64,000 nt of DNA from Siphonodentalium dalli (GCA_032622095.1 CP136066.1:98605319-98669318), one strand, 5' to 3'; positions 1-10,763 are shown, counted from the first letter of the stretch. Made by a program: numbers and translations. The notes: generated by a model not told the origin, from the letters alone.

Positions 1-45
1 ATTTCTATTTGATCATCCTGCCAGAGTGTTCACATCACTTTAAGT
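1..45 (+). repeat. Repeat family T, 3' end fragment
   Basis: The first 45 bases match the right end of the repeat at 48,430-48,482 and 28,195-28,245 (TTTCTATTTGATCA, then CACATCACTTTAA). The copy continues left of the window. Bases 46-337 hold nothing I recognise. Confidence 0.6.
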
Positions 46-337
46 ATATAAAATAACATTTGGAATGATGATTGTCATCAAAGATGTCATCTTGTTTTAT
101 ATTAAATTTGCTACACATTTATTTTATTTAGTTTAGATGTTTTAGAGGTACATCAAATATTATTTTATTAAATTTTTAATATCAAAAAACATTCTGTGGT
201 ATTCATAGGTCTAGTTTCTATGTCACATTTGGTTTAAAAAAAAAGTTCCATGGAACATAACCAATAAAACCTTAACTTTTCAAAGATTTTGTAAGTTGTT
301 ATTTAAACTGTTTTCTGGAACAATGAGTATATATATC

Positions 338-580
338 TTTAGCCATTTCTATACTAAATACTCATTGACGAGTAGTTCCCTTCTACAACAAACGACCTTA
401 TTATCTGAACATTGCCCACCATTGAATATGAATTCTTCTGCTCTTGTATTTCTGTTTTTTTTTGGTCTGTCGTCTGCTTTTATTCCCTGAACATGCACCC
501 CTCAAAATGAATAATAGACCATTCCAATGTAGACTTTTTATAACTGAATGGGAGAACCCATTTAGTATAGAAAGGGATAA
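338..580 (+). mobile_element. Family F MITE, degenerate copy (TTAA type)
   Basis: Contains the family F landmarks: ACTCATTGACGAGTAGTT, 'ATTATCTGAACATT', 'CTGCTCTTGTATT' and a right end reading AGTATAGAAAGGGATAA. The intact family (18,037-18,372; 19,328-19,827) starts at TTAACCCTTTCTTTACT and ends in AAAGGGTTAA. This suggests a piggyBac-like non-autonomous element with TTAA target sites; here both ends have decayed. Confidence 0.6.
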
Positions 581-609
581 GCCTACATGTTCTTCAAACT
601 TCATATACA

Positions 610-820
610 CAGTAATGCCCTAAATAATCGACTCCTTAACCATAGCAGAATTATGGGTAATTTTTCAGGATTTAGTCGGAAATATGGCTTGTTGCCATTC
701 ATCGGAAAGCTCTCATCGAGAGCTTTCTGATGAATGGCAACAAGCCATATTCCGATTATATCCTGAAAAATTACCCATAATTCTGCTATGGTTAAGGAGT
801 CGATTATTTAGGGCATTACT
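610..820. mobile_element. Family M palindromic MITE, copy 1 (Tc1/mariner-like)
   Basis: Almost the whole 211 bp is one inverted repeat: left arm CAGTAATGCCCTAAATAATC, right arm its reverse complement, with a central AGAGCTTTC stem. Other copies (4,941; 30,590; 63,745) are bordered by TA and begin CAGTAATGC. A TA target and CAGT-type end suggest Tc1/mariner. The right end stops 19 bp before the exon at 840. Confidence 0.8.
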
Positions 821-839
821 ATATAGGCTATATTTTCAG

Positions 840-1092
840 TCTTGAGAAAGAATCTGAAAATATTCTGAAGGATTTGAGAAGGCAACATGATGCTGTCATT
901 GAAAAGCTGCATGAGGAAAGAAACTTATTGGAAACAGAAAAATGCTATATTCAAAATCTGCTAGATGAAACAAATGACAGAATGAAGAAAGAAGCAGAAG
1001 AGAAGAAACATCTGGAGACAAAACACAGGAGTCTGAGAGAAAAAATGAAGGAATTTGATCACAACAAGAAAGAGATGCACATTATGACAAAG
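840..1092 (+). CDS. Coiled-coil protein gene, internal exon a
   Basis: First of twelve plus-strand exons that I join into one gene. The acceptor is TATATTTTCAG (ends 839) and the donor is AAG|GTGAGA (1093). The exon enters with one base of a split codon and leaves in phase 0. It encodes 84 residues dominated by E, K, L, R and H with heptad-like spacing (LEKESENILKDLRRQ, later ETEKCYIQNLLDETNDR), which is typical of a long parallel coiled coil. There is no signal peptide, membrane segment or catalytic motif. The product is probably a cytoplasmic scaffold or cytoskeletal protein, but I do not recognise the family. The upstream part of the gene lies outside the window. The acceptor sits 19 bp after a family M MITE, so the MITE end probably supplies part of the branch-point region. 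Confidence 0.78.
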
Positions 1093-1209
1093 GTGAGAAA
1101 GTTAATCGTAAACTATTACCAAACAGTGTATAGTTGTGTTTATAATCTTGCAATAGTATTATGCAGAATATTTCTTCAAGTAATAGATATCCGCATGAAA
1201 ACCTATGAA

Positions 1210-1650
1210 CAAGCCTGCATATAGTGTGTCTCATTGCAGAATGAGGTCCCCAGAGGGGGGAATTTAGTGACGCTATCCCACACTGTGGGCTAGCATCACC
1301 ATATTTACCCTCTGGGAACCTCATTCTGCTTAGGCCTCAACTGCTATGGGAGACCTAGGATCAGATTGAATTTCCCCAGTTGAAGTTGATAATGTTCACC
1401 CGTTTGTCACCTTGATAATGCATTTTATCCTTCTTAAAATTAGGAGATATAGAAACTTCCCAGAAGGGAAAAAGTAACTAAAACAATGTTAATTTTGAGA
1501 CTATAGATTCCGAAAAGATGAGGCCTAAACAGAATGAGGTTCCCAGAGGGTCAATTTGGTGATGCTAGTCTGCTATGTGGGATAGCATCAATAAATTCAC
1601 CCTCTGGGGACCTCATTCGGCAAATGAGATACATGCTGTTTGCAGGCTAG
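1210..1650. mobile_element. Family H double-hairpin MITE, copy 1 (hAT-like, 8-bp TSD)
   Basis: Two hairpins (GAATGAGGTCCCCAGAGGG types, near 1,236-1,328 and 1,531-1,620) lie inside outer inverted ends, CAAGCCTGCATATAGTGTG and its counterpart. Flanks are CCTATGAA (1202-1209) and CTTATGAA (1651-1658), a 7/8 match, so this is an 8-bp target duplication as in hAT elements. Confidence 0.78.
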
Positions 1651-1918
1651 CTTATGAATGATAATTGGTTCTTACACATGAAGTAATGAACATGTCATAC
1701 TGAGCCAGTAGTGTCCAGTACCTGACCACCCATTCTGATATATGTAATAACCTCATGTAAATTGTTTACAGTTTCTCCTAATTTGAAGGAGGTTAATAAC
1801 AAAATAACAAATTGTGTCCAAAATTAATACACCTTCACTTTAAATCCACAGAAGGTAAGTCATGTATATATCAAGCATTATTTATTTCTGACAATTGAAT
1901 CCGTATTTGTGACTGATT

Positions 1919-2155
1919 TTAAATGGGTGCTGTACATTAATTTATGGGACCATCTCCTATTATACTCAATAGAATATATGCTCGAGTCATAAAACTCATT
2001 TGCATTATAACTGCCATGTTTGCATCGTTCACATGAGTGTATTTTGCATAATATACATGACACAAATTCATTCATTTGTTGTATATATATTCTGTTGAGT
2101 ATAAAAGGAGATGGTCCCACAAAAGGCCAGATTTAGTGTACAGAACACCCTTTAA
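1919..2155. mobile_element. 237-bp TTAA-flanked MITE with about 70-bp TIRs
   Basis: TTAA at 1919-1922 and 2152-2155. The ends are inverted repeats that share GTGCTGTACA / TGTACAGAACAC and GGGACCATCTCC ... TACTCAA. Non-autonomous; piggyBac-like by target choice. Confidence 0.72.
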
Positions 2156-3169
2156 ATATTTTCCCAAAGATTAATAATACCATCTTTTCAATATTTTAAT
2201 ATGCAAACTCTATGCGTGACTTTAAACTGTAACCAGTATAACCATCTTCTGCCCAGAAGGAAATATCCTGCAGCAATATAGGTGCTCACATGCATTATTT
2301 TGTACAGAAAATCAATATACATCGGTTTACAGATATTACCTGAATAATTTAATGACCAGGTGTATCAATGTTACCTGTACACACCTGGAACTAATTAGCT
2401 GTACACATACAAAGTTGTTACATGAAGCTCAATGTATATATGATCACAACAGGCAAGATGTGACTAAGGTTTGAATTCACTTAGACTTTCTGACTTGATT
2501 ACATGGCCATCGTTCTACATTAAAATATTCATTGATTGATTTGTTTATTGGTTTTAACAAGTATTTGAGGTAAGGATAAAGGTACTCATAGCGTTTGGAC
2601 TGATATTCTATCAGACCTCTCTAATTGCTAATAATTGTTTCCTTGTTATTCGTGTTACAGTCCCCATTCCAAGGGTAATGTTTTGGTGTATAGCTTTAAT
2701 TTTATCCACTATTTGAGTTGTAAAACATTTGAAGCGTAATAATGAAATTGAGTACTAAAGTAAGCACATACAGGGATTTTTATGTGCAACGACAGTGCTA
2801 AAAATTTCGTACATTTAATTACAATTCCCAATTCACAAAATCTCTTTTTGTTTGTGAACAAAATATAGAATTTTCCCTTAATGTTATAAAAATATTATGC
2901 AAGTCTTTATGCCCCATTTGTTTACAAAAGAAATCAACAGTCTTATATATAGAAATATGTTCAACTGTTTGATTTCAAGTTTTTACAATGATAAAGCCTA
3001 TATTACATGTACCTATATTATCTGTCTGACAATCATGGAATATCCAATTATGAGCCTCGATGGTTCAAATTTCCCAATCAAAAGGGCCCACAATGCAAAG
3101 GTCCCAGGACCCTTTCCCAAAAAGGTAGAAAAATCGCTGACATGACATAACTTTTAAGAATTTTTTCAG
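2156..3169. other. Intron sequence, nothing recognised
   Basis: AT-rich intron between exons a and b. Short ORFs here have no coding character. A small inverted pair, ACCAGGTGTA/TACACACCTGG, lies near 2,357-2,390. Confidence 0.5.
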
Positions 3170-3263
3170 CTTAACAGCGACAAGGAAGGAGAGACTCATC
3201 AACACAATAGAGACGTTTGCCAACAAACTGGTATTAATAATTCTTCAGACCCAGATTCAAATA
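3170..3263 (+). CDS. Coiled-coil protein gene, internal exon b (linker)
   Basis: Strong acceptor AATTTTTTCAG (ends 3169) and strong donor A|GTAAGT (3264). It enters in phase 0, matching exon a, and leaves with one base, matching exon c, which takes two. It encodes 31 residues plus the first base of a serine codon. The composition is polar and non-helical (N, S, D, Q, H; NNSSDPDSN near the end), so it looks like a flexible hinge between coiled-coil blocks. It is too short for ordinary ORF calling; the support is splice signals plus two-sided phase match. A TTAA MITE starts 24 bp after the donor. Confidence 0.65.
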
Positions 3264-3287
3264 GTAAGTCCATGGTAAAAACCATGT

Positions 3288-3800
3288 TTAACCCTTTCGC
3301 GATAGGAGCTTAAAGATCCTGTGCCAGTGTATTCTCTTATATGTGCGAGTCTCCCATAGAGAGCCTCGTTATATAAGAGAATGCAATGGCTTCCAAGGTG
3401 AAGGTAAATATTGTTAAGCCAATTGTATTCTCTTATATATGCGAGGCTTTCTATGGAAGACCCTCATATATAAGAGAATGCATTGGCACTGGGTTTTTGA
3501 AAAATTTCAGGAAGCTCCAGTCATGGAAGGGATAACCCTTTCTTGATGGGAGCTGTGCTAGTTCAGCATTAAATATCCTGTACCAGTGCATTCTCTTATA
3601 TATGCGAGTCTCCCATAGGGAGTCTCTCATATATAAGATAATGCACTGGCTTTCAAGGTCAAGACAAATATTGTTAGGCCAATGTATTATCTTATATACC
3701 GGTATGTGAGGCTCCCTATCGGAGACTCGCATATATAAGAGAATGCTTGGCATAGGGTTTTTGCTAAATTTCAGGAAGCTCCAGTCATGGAAGTGTATGG
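3288..3800. mobile_element. Family C MITEs, two copies in tandem (piggyBac-like)
   Basis: TTAACCCTTTCGCGATAG starts the first copy at 3288; a second begins at about 3533 with ATAACCCTTTC. Each carries two hairpins of the AATGCATTCTCTTATATATG type around a CCCATAGGGAG loop and ends in GGAAGCTCCAGTCATGGAAG. Family C is the commonest MITE in the window; intact copies have TTAA at both ends (5,278; 6,520; 7,056). Confidence 0.72.
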
Positions 3801-3843
3801 ACAAAATATAGATAAGGTTGGGAGCTAACAAATTTGAATTATT

Positions 3844-4632
3844 TATACCCCCCGCAACGAAGTTAGGGGGGGGGGGGTATACTGGAGTCAGCTTGTCCGT
3901 CCGTCCGTCGTCCGTCGTCCGTCCGTCCGTGGACACAAATTTGTCCGGAGTTTTTCTCAGTCGTTTTTTTTATCAATTTCCTTGAAACTTGGCACAGACA
4001 TCAATCACCATGGGAACCTGTGCACCTACGATTATGACGTCTGTCGGACCTTTTTTGGTGGAGTTATCCCCCTTTTTCGACTTAGAAATTTTTCGCAACA
4101 TGTATACTTTTGTCCGAGCTTTTATTCCTACATTTTTAGGTCAATTTTTTAAAAACGTGGCACAGATATTTAGTACCATGGGAAATTGTGCACCTGCGAT
4201 TATGACGTCTGTCCGACTTTTTTTGGTGGAGTTATTCCCCTTTTTCGACTTGGAAATGTTTTTGGCAACATGCATAATTTTGTCCGAGCTTTTATTCCTA
4301 CATTTTTCGGTCAATGTTTTTTAATCTTGGCACTGATATTTAGTACCATGGGAACCTGTGCACCTGTGATTATGACGTCTGTCCGACATTTTTGTGTGGA
4401 GTTATTCCCCTTTTTTTACTTAGAATTTTTTTCGCAACATGCATGATTTTGTCCAAGCTTTTATTCCAACATTTTTCAGTCAATAGGTTTAAGATTAGGG
4501 TTATGGTTGTACACCTGCAATGGGAACTGTTATTTTATTATTTTAACTAAATGTTTACTGACATGTGAAACATCTTGGTATTTTAAAATCAGGGGGGTAT
4601 CCGTAGTCCCATTGGGACAGTCACACCTCTAG
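3844..4632 (+). mobile_element. Helentron/'pearl'-like element P1
   Basis: 789 bp. It begins with a stem (TATACCCCCC ... GGGGGGTATA), then a GTCCGTCC/GTCGTCC microsatellite, then about three degenerate 165-bp repeats (each has ACCATGGGAACCTGTGCACC and TTTTATTCCTACATTTT). It ends with a hairpin GTCCCATTGGGAC (4606-4618), ten bases and CTAG (4629-4632). Flanks are T and T. The 3' hairpin plus CTAG, T|T target and minisatellite core match non-autonomous Helentrons, including bivalve pearl elements. ORFs across it come from the in-frame repeat. Confidence 0.75.
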
Positions 4633-4940
4633 TTTCAATTAAAAACATGTCTACCGGCAGCAATCTTAAATGATTTTACTCTCTGCATGACTCAATACTT
4701 CAGCATGCCATACAGCCAACAGTTTTCATCCAATTTATCCCAAACGTCATATGGCTATTCAGGGTTGATCTCTGGTATTGCGTAAAAATTTAAACTTCCA
4801 TTTTCCTTATCGCTTCATTGACTTTAATGATTGACATTATCCCCTCTCCAAGTTGAGCTGCAGTGTCAATGACTCTTTTCATTTTACTAGGGATGGACAG
4901 ACTTGTGAATGAAATTGGAATGATTCAGTAATTAATAGTA

Positions 4941-5065
4941 CAGTAATGCCCTAAATAATCGAGAGCTTTCCAATGAATGGCAACGAGCCATATTTCCGAC
5001 TAAATCCTAAAAAGTTACCCATAATTCTGCTGTGGTTAAGGAGTCGATTGTTTAGGGCATTATTG
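4941..5065. mobile_element. Family M MITE, copy 2 (one arm shortened)
   Basis: TA-flanked. Starts CAGTAATGCCCTAAATAATC and ends GATTGTTTAGGGCATTATTG. The left arm lacks its inner part. Confidence 0.75.
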
Positions 5066-5277
5066 TATTTCCTTTCCTTTATTCTTCACTGAACTGGATA
5101 ATCACTATATTCAACATGATTTTATCCATCCCAACAAATGTCTTTATATATGTTTTATGTATCTCATTTTTACCTATTTATTACAGGCTTTTATGTTTTT
5201 ACATTAATTGATAATTGTTTTATTTACAGTAAAAATAATGGCTCCTAGAAAGTGTTTCTTATTTTAACAATAAAATT

Positions 5278-5529
5278 TTAACCCTTTCATGACGGGATCT
5301 GCGCTGGTGCAACATTAAAGATCCTGTACCAAAGGATTATCTTATATATGCGAGTCTCCCATAGGGAGCCTATATAAGAAAATTCACTGGCTTACAAGGT
5401 CAAAGTAAATATTGTTAGGCCAATGCAGTTTCTTATATATGCGAGGCTCCCTTAGGGAGATTCTCATATAAAAGAGAATGCATTGGCACAAGGATTTTTG
5501 CAAAATTTGAGGAGCCATGGAAGGGTTAA
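5278..5529. mobile_element. Family C MITE, 252 bp, TTAA at both ends
   Basis: TTAACCCTTTCATGACGGG at the left, GGAAGGGTTAA at the right, two internal 'TTATATATGCGAG' hairpins. Its right end lies 47 bp before exon c. Confidence 0.8.
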
Positions 5530-5576
5530 TAATTGTTTTTACATTGACTAACACATGAGGGTGTCTCTTTTCTCAG

Positions 5577-5767
5577 GTACTTGGTTTGAGATATCACAGA
5601 ATGACATAGAGCAGACATACAAGAGCGAGGTACAGAGTCTTAAATCTGAGATAGACTTACTGAAGAATCAGCTAAATATATACACCGAAAATAAATTAAC
5701 GGAAGACATGGAGGACAGCCCAGAAGAGAAGAGTTCTCTGGCCGAAACTATCAGAGCTGAACTAGAG
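5577..5767 (+). CDS. Coiled-coil protein gene, internal exon c
   Basis: Acceptor TCTCTTTTCTCAG (ends 5576); donor GAG|GTTAGT (5768). It takes two bases to finish the serine codon begun in exon b and leaves in phase 0. 63 full codons follow. The middle is a clear coiled coil (SEVQSLKSEIDLLKNQL) followed by an acidic, Ser/Pro-containing stretch (TEDMEDSPEEKSS) and a short helix (AETIRAELE). The segment EIDLLKNQLNIYT closely resembles EIALVKEQLLFYT in the exon at 20,951, suggesting internal duplication. The GTTAGT donor lies at the very edge of an H MITE whose other end carries TTTAGTGTG, so the donor may be MITE-derived. Confidence 0.8.
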
Positions 5768-6200
5768 GTTAGTTTCATTTGCAGAATAAGGTCCCCAGAG
5801 GGTGAATTTATTGATGCTATCCTGCATAGCGGGCTAGCATCACCAAATTCACCCTCTGGGGACCTCATTCTGCATGACCGTATCTGCTATGGGAGACCTA
5901 GACTCAAGATTGAAGTTCCCAAATGGGGACTATTGTGATGTACACCCATTGGGAACCTCAATTATGCAATGTGTCGTCTGCCAATTTGGGGATATAGAGA
6001 AACTAAAAAAGAAATAGAATCTATGTGAAGAAGTTTCTATAGAAGTTTGATAATAAAGAAACTTTCCAGAGAAGATGCGGCCTAAGCAGAATGAGGTCCC
6101 CAGAGGGTGAATTTAATGATGCTAGCCCGCTATGCAGGATAACGTCACTAAATTCACCCTCTGGGGACCTCATTCTGCAAATTACAGGCACACTAAACTC
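5768..6200. mobile_element. Family H double-hairpin MITE, copy 2
   Basis: Hairpins at about 5,782-5,872 and 6,089-6,180 (AATGAGGTCCCCAGAGGG and complement). The right end reads GGCACACTAAA. The left end is shortened and directly abuts the donor of exon c. Confidence 0.75.
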
Positions 6201-6519
6201 AGACTTGCATATGTATGACCTTTTTAACCCTTTGACCAATGCAAGCCAAAACATCGGCTCCTTGGTAGACCACTGTTATATAGCCAATATATCGTCTTTC
6301 AGGTATCAATATATATAACAATATCATTTATTATTAGTTTTTTCAAACAGTGACCTTCTTGAAATGTGTGGTAATAGTTACAGGTATTTGGCACTATTGA
6401 TCCAACCACCCAAAAGACATATATACAAGACAAGGTAACTATCTATCAGATGACCCAAATTCCCACTACCTGACATTATCAAGCTGTGGCAAAAATATCT
6501 ATGTTATGTTATTCACACT

Positions 6520-6919
6520 TTAACCCTTTACCCAACAAACCGGCCAAAACCGGCCAAATAAAGCTTCAACAGCCTAAAATATCTTCGGTCTGTCTCAATA
6601 GAACCATACAAATATGGATATCATTGGAACCGGCTCCTTAACCACATTGTGATAGTTACAGTTAGCCCTGTGCCAATGCATTCTCTTATATATGCGAGTC
6701 GACCATAGGTCGCCTCGCATATATAAGAGAATGCATTGGCCTACAAAAAATCCTTTTTTTAACACTTTTTACCATTTTTTCTTACATTCTTTAACAATTT
6801 TATAATTTGTAATGTGTTAAGCCAATGCATTCTCTTATATATGCGAGGCGACCTATGGTCGACTCGCATATATAAGAGAATGCATTGGCACAGGGCCCTT
6901 CTGTTGGGTAAAGGGTTAA
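6520..6919. mobile_element. TTAA MITE (piggyBac-like), 400 bp, nested
   Basis: TTAACCCTTTACCCAACA at the left and its complement TGTTGGGTAAAGGGTTAA at the right. Two family C hairpins inside (6,674-6,739 and 6,823-6,888). Inserted in the long-TIR element. Confidence 0.85.
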
Positions 6920-7055
6920 TGCCTGTTTTGTTCAAGAAAGTAGTTTGGCATATTACCTGACTCGATCAGTTGATTGTATCAAAAGTAACAGGCATCGGAA
7001 CAGAAACATTATACATGGTATTACATTTCAGGTAAATTTGGATTCATTTCAACCC

Positions 7056-7304
7056 TTAACCCTTTGAGTGCCAGGGGCCGATATTATCGGCCCTAAACCT
7101 ACACAATAAGTCTGTTAAAGAATATAATAAAATATATTAAAATTGTTAAAACAAATTTAAAAAAAAAAAAAAAAAATTTGTTAAGCCAATGCATTCTCTT
7201 ATATATGCGAGGCGACCTATGGTTGACTCGCATATATAAGAGAATGTATTGGCACAGGGTATATGGGTTGATACAAAAATCGGCCCTGGCACTCAAAGGG
7301 TTAA
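7056..7304. mobile_element. TTAA MITE (piggyBac-like), 249 bp, nested
   Basis: TTAACCCTTTGAGTGCCAGG ... GGCACTCAAAGGGTTAA. The right half (GTTGATACAAAAATCGGCC) matches the right half of the copy at 57,382-57,538. One hairpin (about 7,187-7,253) and an A-rich tract. Confidence 0.83.
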
Positions 7305-8467
7305 ATATGTTCTTATGGCACTTATAGCACTATGTAGTTAATAGCTCTCAAGAAAGTGAGAAATGTAATTTGTCCCATGCAAGGTCGCCAAAATGGAAGA
7401 CATAAATTACGTTTCCCACTTTCGTGAAAGCTAGTTAACCAGAGTTCGCTCTGCCGATTGCCAATTTAGCAAATTGCTATGAAAAATATGAATTTGCACC
7501 AAAACAATCCCAATTTGCTACAAAAATTGGCACCTAGCTTTTTGGCTTTTGGCAATTGATACCAATTGGGCATATAATAAAGCTTGAAGTCAATCGGTCG
7601 GAAACAAAACACAAATTGATATCCAGTTGCAACACAGCTAATTGGGTCTTGCATGTAATTGAAAGCATATAATAGATTTGGGGTTTAAGTCACCTCGATT
7701 TATTATATCGCTGGGGTGAATGGGTTTCAAATTTCTACTCGATTATAACACTGAGTATGTCTATTGACTACAATTTGACAAACATTACTCAAACAAAGTG
7801 CTTTCTGAAGACTAAACTGTGTTTTGATAATAACGAAAATATCGAAATGAGTGGAAAATATCTCGTGAATGGCCATCATTCGATGGTGACAAAAATGCTT
7901 TTTGGAAATAACCAATTCAAAAGTGGCACCAAAAATATTGGTCGGAAAAATGTATAGTGGCTAAAAAAAAAATGCAATTGGCAACACTGTTGGCACCTGG
8001 GAATTTTGGGCCAGTGCGAACCCTGTAGTTAACTGCATACCTCGGTCATGGGTGCAAGTGGAGATTATTTTGTGATTTGAAAAAAATAAAAATTTACCAG
8101 AAATTGAACCAATGAAAGTCCTGACGAATGTCACCAACAAAAACTGCTGTACTCTCTGGTCTGATCGGAAACTTTGTTCAGCCGGTGTGCCCAGTAAATG
8201 TCCAACCAGACATTTTGTCCTGAATTTTTCTGTTCTGATGCATGTAACTTTTGATAGAGTCGGGTGATATTACAAAATGAACTACAGTCCATTGGGGACA
8301 AAAGTTGTGTTTGGTTTGAATACAATATTTTAAAAAAATATTTTAGCTGCAGCTTGACAACACCAGGTGGTGGGAATTTGGGTCATCTGATAGATAGTTA
8401 CCTTGTCTTGTGTATATGTCTTTGAGGTAGTGGGGTCTATTGTGCCAAATACCTGTGGTAATAGTAA

Positions 8468-9566
8468 CATCACTGGGTGTAATTCCTGTGTAACTAAATT
8501 TAACTTGTGAAGTCACAGGAGCTGCAGGTGATCATCTATCTATTGATAAATGCTCTTTATCCCATGTTAAAAGATAGATTACCACTAAGAATTAGTCCCT
8601 CAGTGATTTAACCACCCAATAGTTTACTAGAAACATATACTAGAAACACGTTGTTGCATAGAATTTACAGTTTTATGACAACTCCAAATAAAAATATATA
8701 CCATATTTTGTTGTCTATTAAAACCCATGAGCAATGTTACACTTTTGAAATTTATTGATTCGAATGCCATGTTCTTTAGTAAGTTGAAAATACTCATTTC
8801 TGATACAGGAATCTGATGCAGGAATCGGGTGCCATTTTAGCTAACTGTATTTATTAAATTACGTAAACAATTGGAGTGCATTTTCCTTTCCCACTAGCAA
8901 TCTCTGCACAAGTGGTGAGATTGCACATACATGCATGACGATTTGTAACTCATTAAGGTGGACACGTTTGAAAATGATGAGCATTTAACGTTTTGAGGGC
9001 GACTCTAATGCGTGTAATATAACCACTAATTAGTAAAGTAACGTGATCAAAATTGTAAGAAAACCCATTAATGAAGACACTGCATTTGATATTGTTGGGA
9101 TTTTACCATATACGACCCCTAAACCTGTTATATTCAATGAAGTAGACAACTATCACGTTAGAAGAACGAACTTATATTTTGTAAAACTAAAAAGTTGGTT
9201 TCCTTTACCGACTACCCTAACAGGGCGTTACAATAAAACACTGTATATAATACAAAGTCCATCATCTCTCTCTCCTCCTCCTCCCCAAGGTCCTTGCTCA
9301 TTCTCCTCTCTCGGTGTATAGAATATTCAAGTGTGTGGAAATCATGTTTCTTCAATGAGACTCTTAGTGACACATCGTTGACGCTGACTGCGTCTAACAA
9401 TTGGCTGCACCGGGGAAGATAGCTTAACACCTCGATCTGCATGCAGACTCCCGCCATTTGAAATCTCCGACATACATTCACCAATTTCCACTGGGCGAAC
9501 GGGATAGCACTTTTGCAAAAATTTCCAGTTTCTTCGCTATACTCTACCAGAGTTGAGATTAACCAG
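8468..9566. other. Intron sequence, nothing firmly recognised
   Basis: No repeat family or exon that I can support. The region 9,230-9,560 is open on the minus strand and runs into a MITE, but has no splice or start context I trust. Confidence 0.4.
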
Positions 9567-9765
9567 GTAGTCTTGATTCTTAACCACAGCAAAATTATGG
9601 GAAATTTTTCACCCAGTCGGAAATATGGCTTGCTGTCATTCATCGTAAATCTCTCGGTAAGAGCTTTCCAATGAATAGCAACAAGCCATATTTCCGAAAT
9701 AAATCCTGAAAAATTTCCCATAATTCTGCTGTGGTTAAAGGGTCATATGCTTCTGGCATTACTGT
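9567..9765. mobile_element. Family M palindromic MITE, copy 3
   Basis: Arms with CTTAACCACAGC/GCTGTGGTTAA and a central AGAGCTTTCC; right end GGCATTACTG followed by TA. The left terminus is eroded. Confidence 0.68.
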
Positions 9766-9840
9766 AATTGCCGAAACGAAGACTGTTATTACTGAACAGA
9801 TAATAACAAAGCAATATATTCCCTACATTATTTTTTCGAC

Positions 9841-9955
9841 TTTATAAGATTCCCTGTTGAAATTCAAAAGTTCCCAGGTTTGCACTGGTGGAATATGAAT
9901 GATACAGGGGTAATATAGCTAGAGTAGAGATTCGTGGTATGATCTGCTCTCTCCC
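9841..9955. repeat. Dispersed repeat pair U (with 36,085-36,165)
   Basis: AAAGTTCCCAGGT ... GGTGGAATATGA ... AGCTAGAGTAGAGATTC is shared with 36,090-36,160. Class unknown. Confidence 0.5.
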
Positions 9956-10012
9956 AAGGGAGGATGGCTGGGTCATCAATGCCATATGATTGGAGTAATA
10001 ATGATGTAAAGG

Positions 10013-10247
10013 GCACCGGTATATATAGTACCATGGGAATCTGTACACCTGCGATTAGGAATCCGTCTGATTTTTTTGAGTGGAGTTGTCCCCCTAATAT
10101 TCGACTTAGAAATTATTTGCAACATGTATGCATACTTTTGTCATTAATTACTAACGTTTATTTTCAAAAAACAAATATGTTAATATGGCTACATTTAATG
10201 TAAGCCCAATTACACTGCATGGGGATCCTTAGTCCAGCCTCTAGTTT
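10013..10247 (+). mobile_element. Helentron-like fragment related to P1/P2
   Basis: Carries one core unit (AGTACCATGGGAATCTGT, CACCTGCGATTA) and a decayed 3' end, ATCCTTAGTCCAGCCTCTAG, followed by T. Confidence 0.6.
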
Positions 10248-10478
10248 ATTTGTATAGATTTAGAAATTTGTTGTCGGAAGTGTATTTAGGCAGATATACC
10301 ATATCTTTAAAATGTTATTGTAATGACTTCTCAGAATTCAAAGACAAGACGGCGAAAGAGATGGCATTTATCTACTTCAAAGGTAGAAATTGTGTTGTCA
10401 CGCTATGGTGTATAAATGTTGTATCACTGTATGAATATTATATTTAATTATTACACGTCTGTGGTGAGTTGCATGAAG

Positions 10479-10763
10479 AAGCCTGCATTGATTAAGTGTG
10501 TCTGACATTTGCAGAATAAGGTCCCCAGAGGTTGAATTTAGTGACACTATCCCACATAGTGGGCTAGCATCACCAAATTCACCATCTGCGAACCTCAACT
10601 GGTATGGGAGATCTAGGATCAAATTGAAATTCCCCAGTTGAAGTTGCTGATGGACACCCATTAATCACCTTGGTAATGTATTTTATCTTCTGCAAATTAT
10701 GGGATATAGAAACTGAATAGAAGGGTATGATGCAAATGTCGGACACACTAAAATACAGGCTTT
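10479..10763. mobile_element. Family H MITE, copy 3 (one hairpin)
   Basis: Starts AAGCCTGCATTG, ends ACACTAAAATACAGGCTTT. Flanks GCATGAAG (10471-10478) and GAATGAAG (10764-10771), 7/8 match. Only the left hairpin remains. Confidence 0.7.

Larger units (their letters stand above)
6381..8455. mobile_element. 2.1-kb element with about 110-bp TIRs and 12-bp target duplication
   Basis: The left end (CAGGTATTTGGCAC..., 6381-6495) is the inverse of the right end (...GTGCCAAATACCTG, about 8,346-8,455); both share AAGACA(A)GGTAACTATCTATC and GATGACCCAAATTCCCA. Flanks are TGGTAATAGTTA (6369-6380) and TGGTAATAGTAA (8456-8467), 11/12 identical. Long TIRs and a long duplication hint at a Mutator-like element, but no transposase is visible. 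Two TTAA MITEs are nested inside. Confidence 0.72.

Noticed and set aside
3451-4446. ORFs of 161, 111 and 86 codons around the first Helentron-like element
   Set aside because: They run through MITE hairpins and 165-bp core repeats; the same peptides recur at 32.7-33.2 kb, matching repeat structure rather than a gene.
3288-7304. Regular short palindromes resembling a CRISPR array
   Set aside because: They are paired hairpins within TTAA-flanked MITEs, with no constant-length spacers and in a eukaryotic intron.
9212-9721. 169-codon minus-strand ORF
   Set aside because: Its first third is family M MITE sequence; the rest shows no recognised domain, splice sites or codon signal I trust.
10398-10661. 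87-codon minus ORF and similar ones over H MITEs (for example 5,555-5,938 tail, 6,091-6,318, 44,406-44,945)
   Set aside because: All run through the AATGAGGTCCCCAGAGGG hairpins, which happen to be open; the RSPEGEF peptide recurs at each copy.
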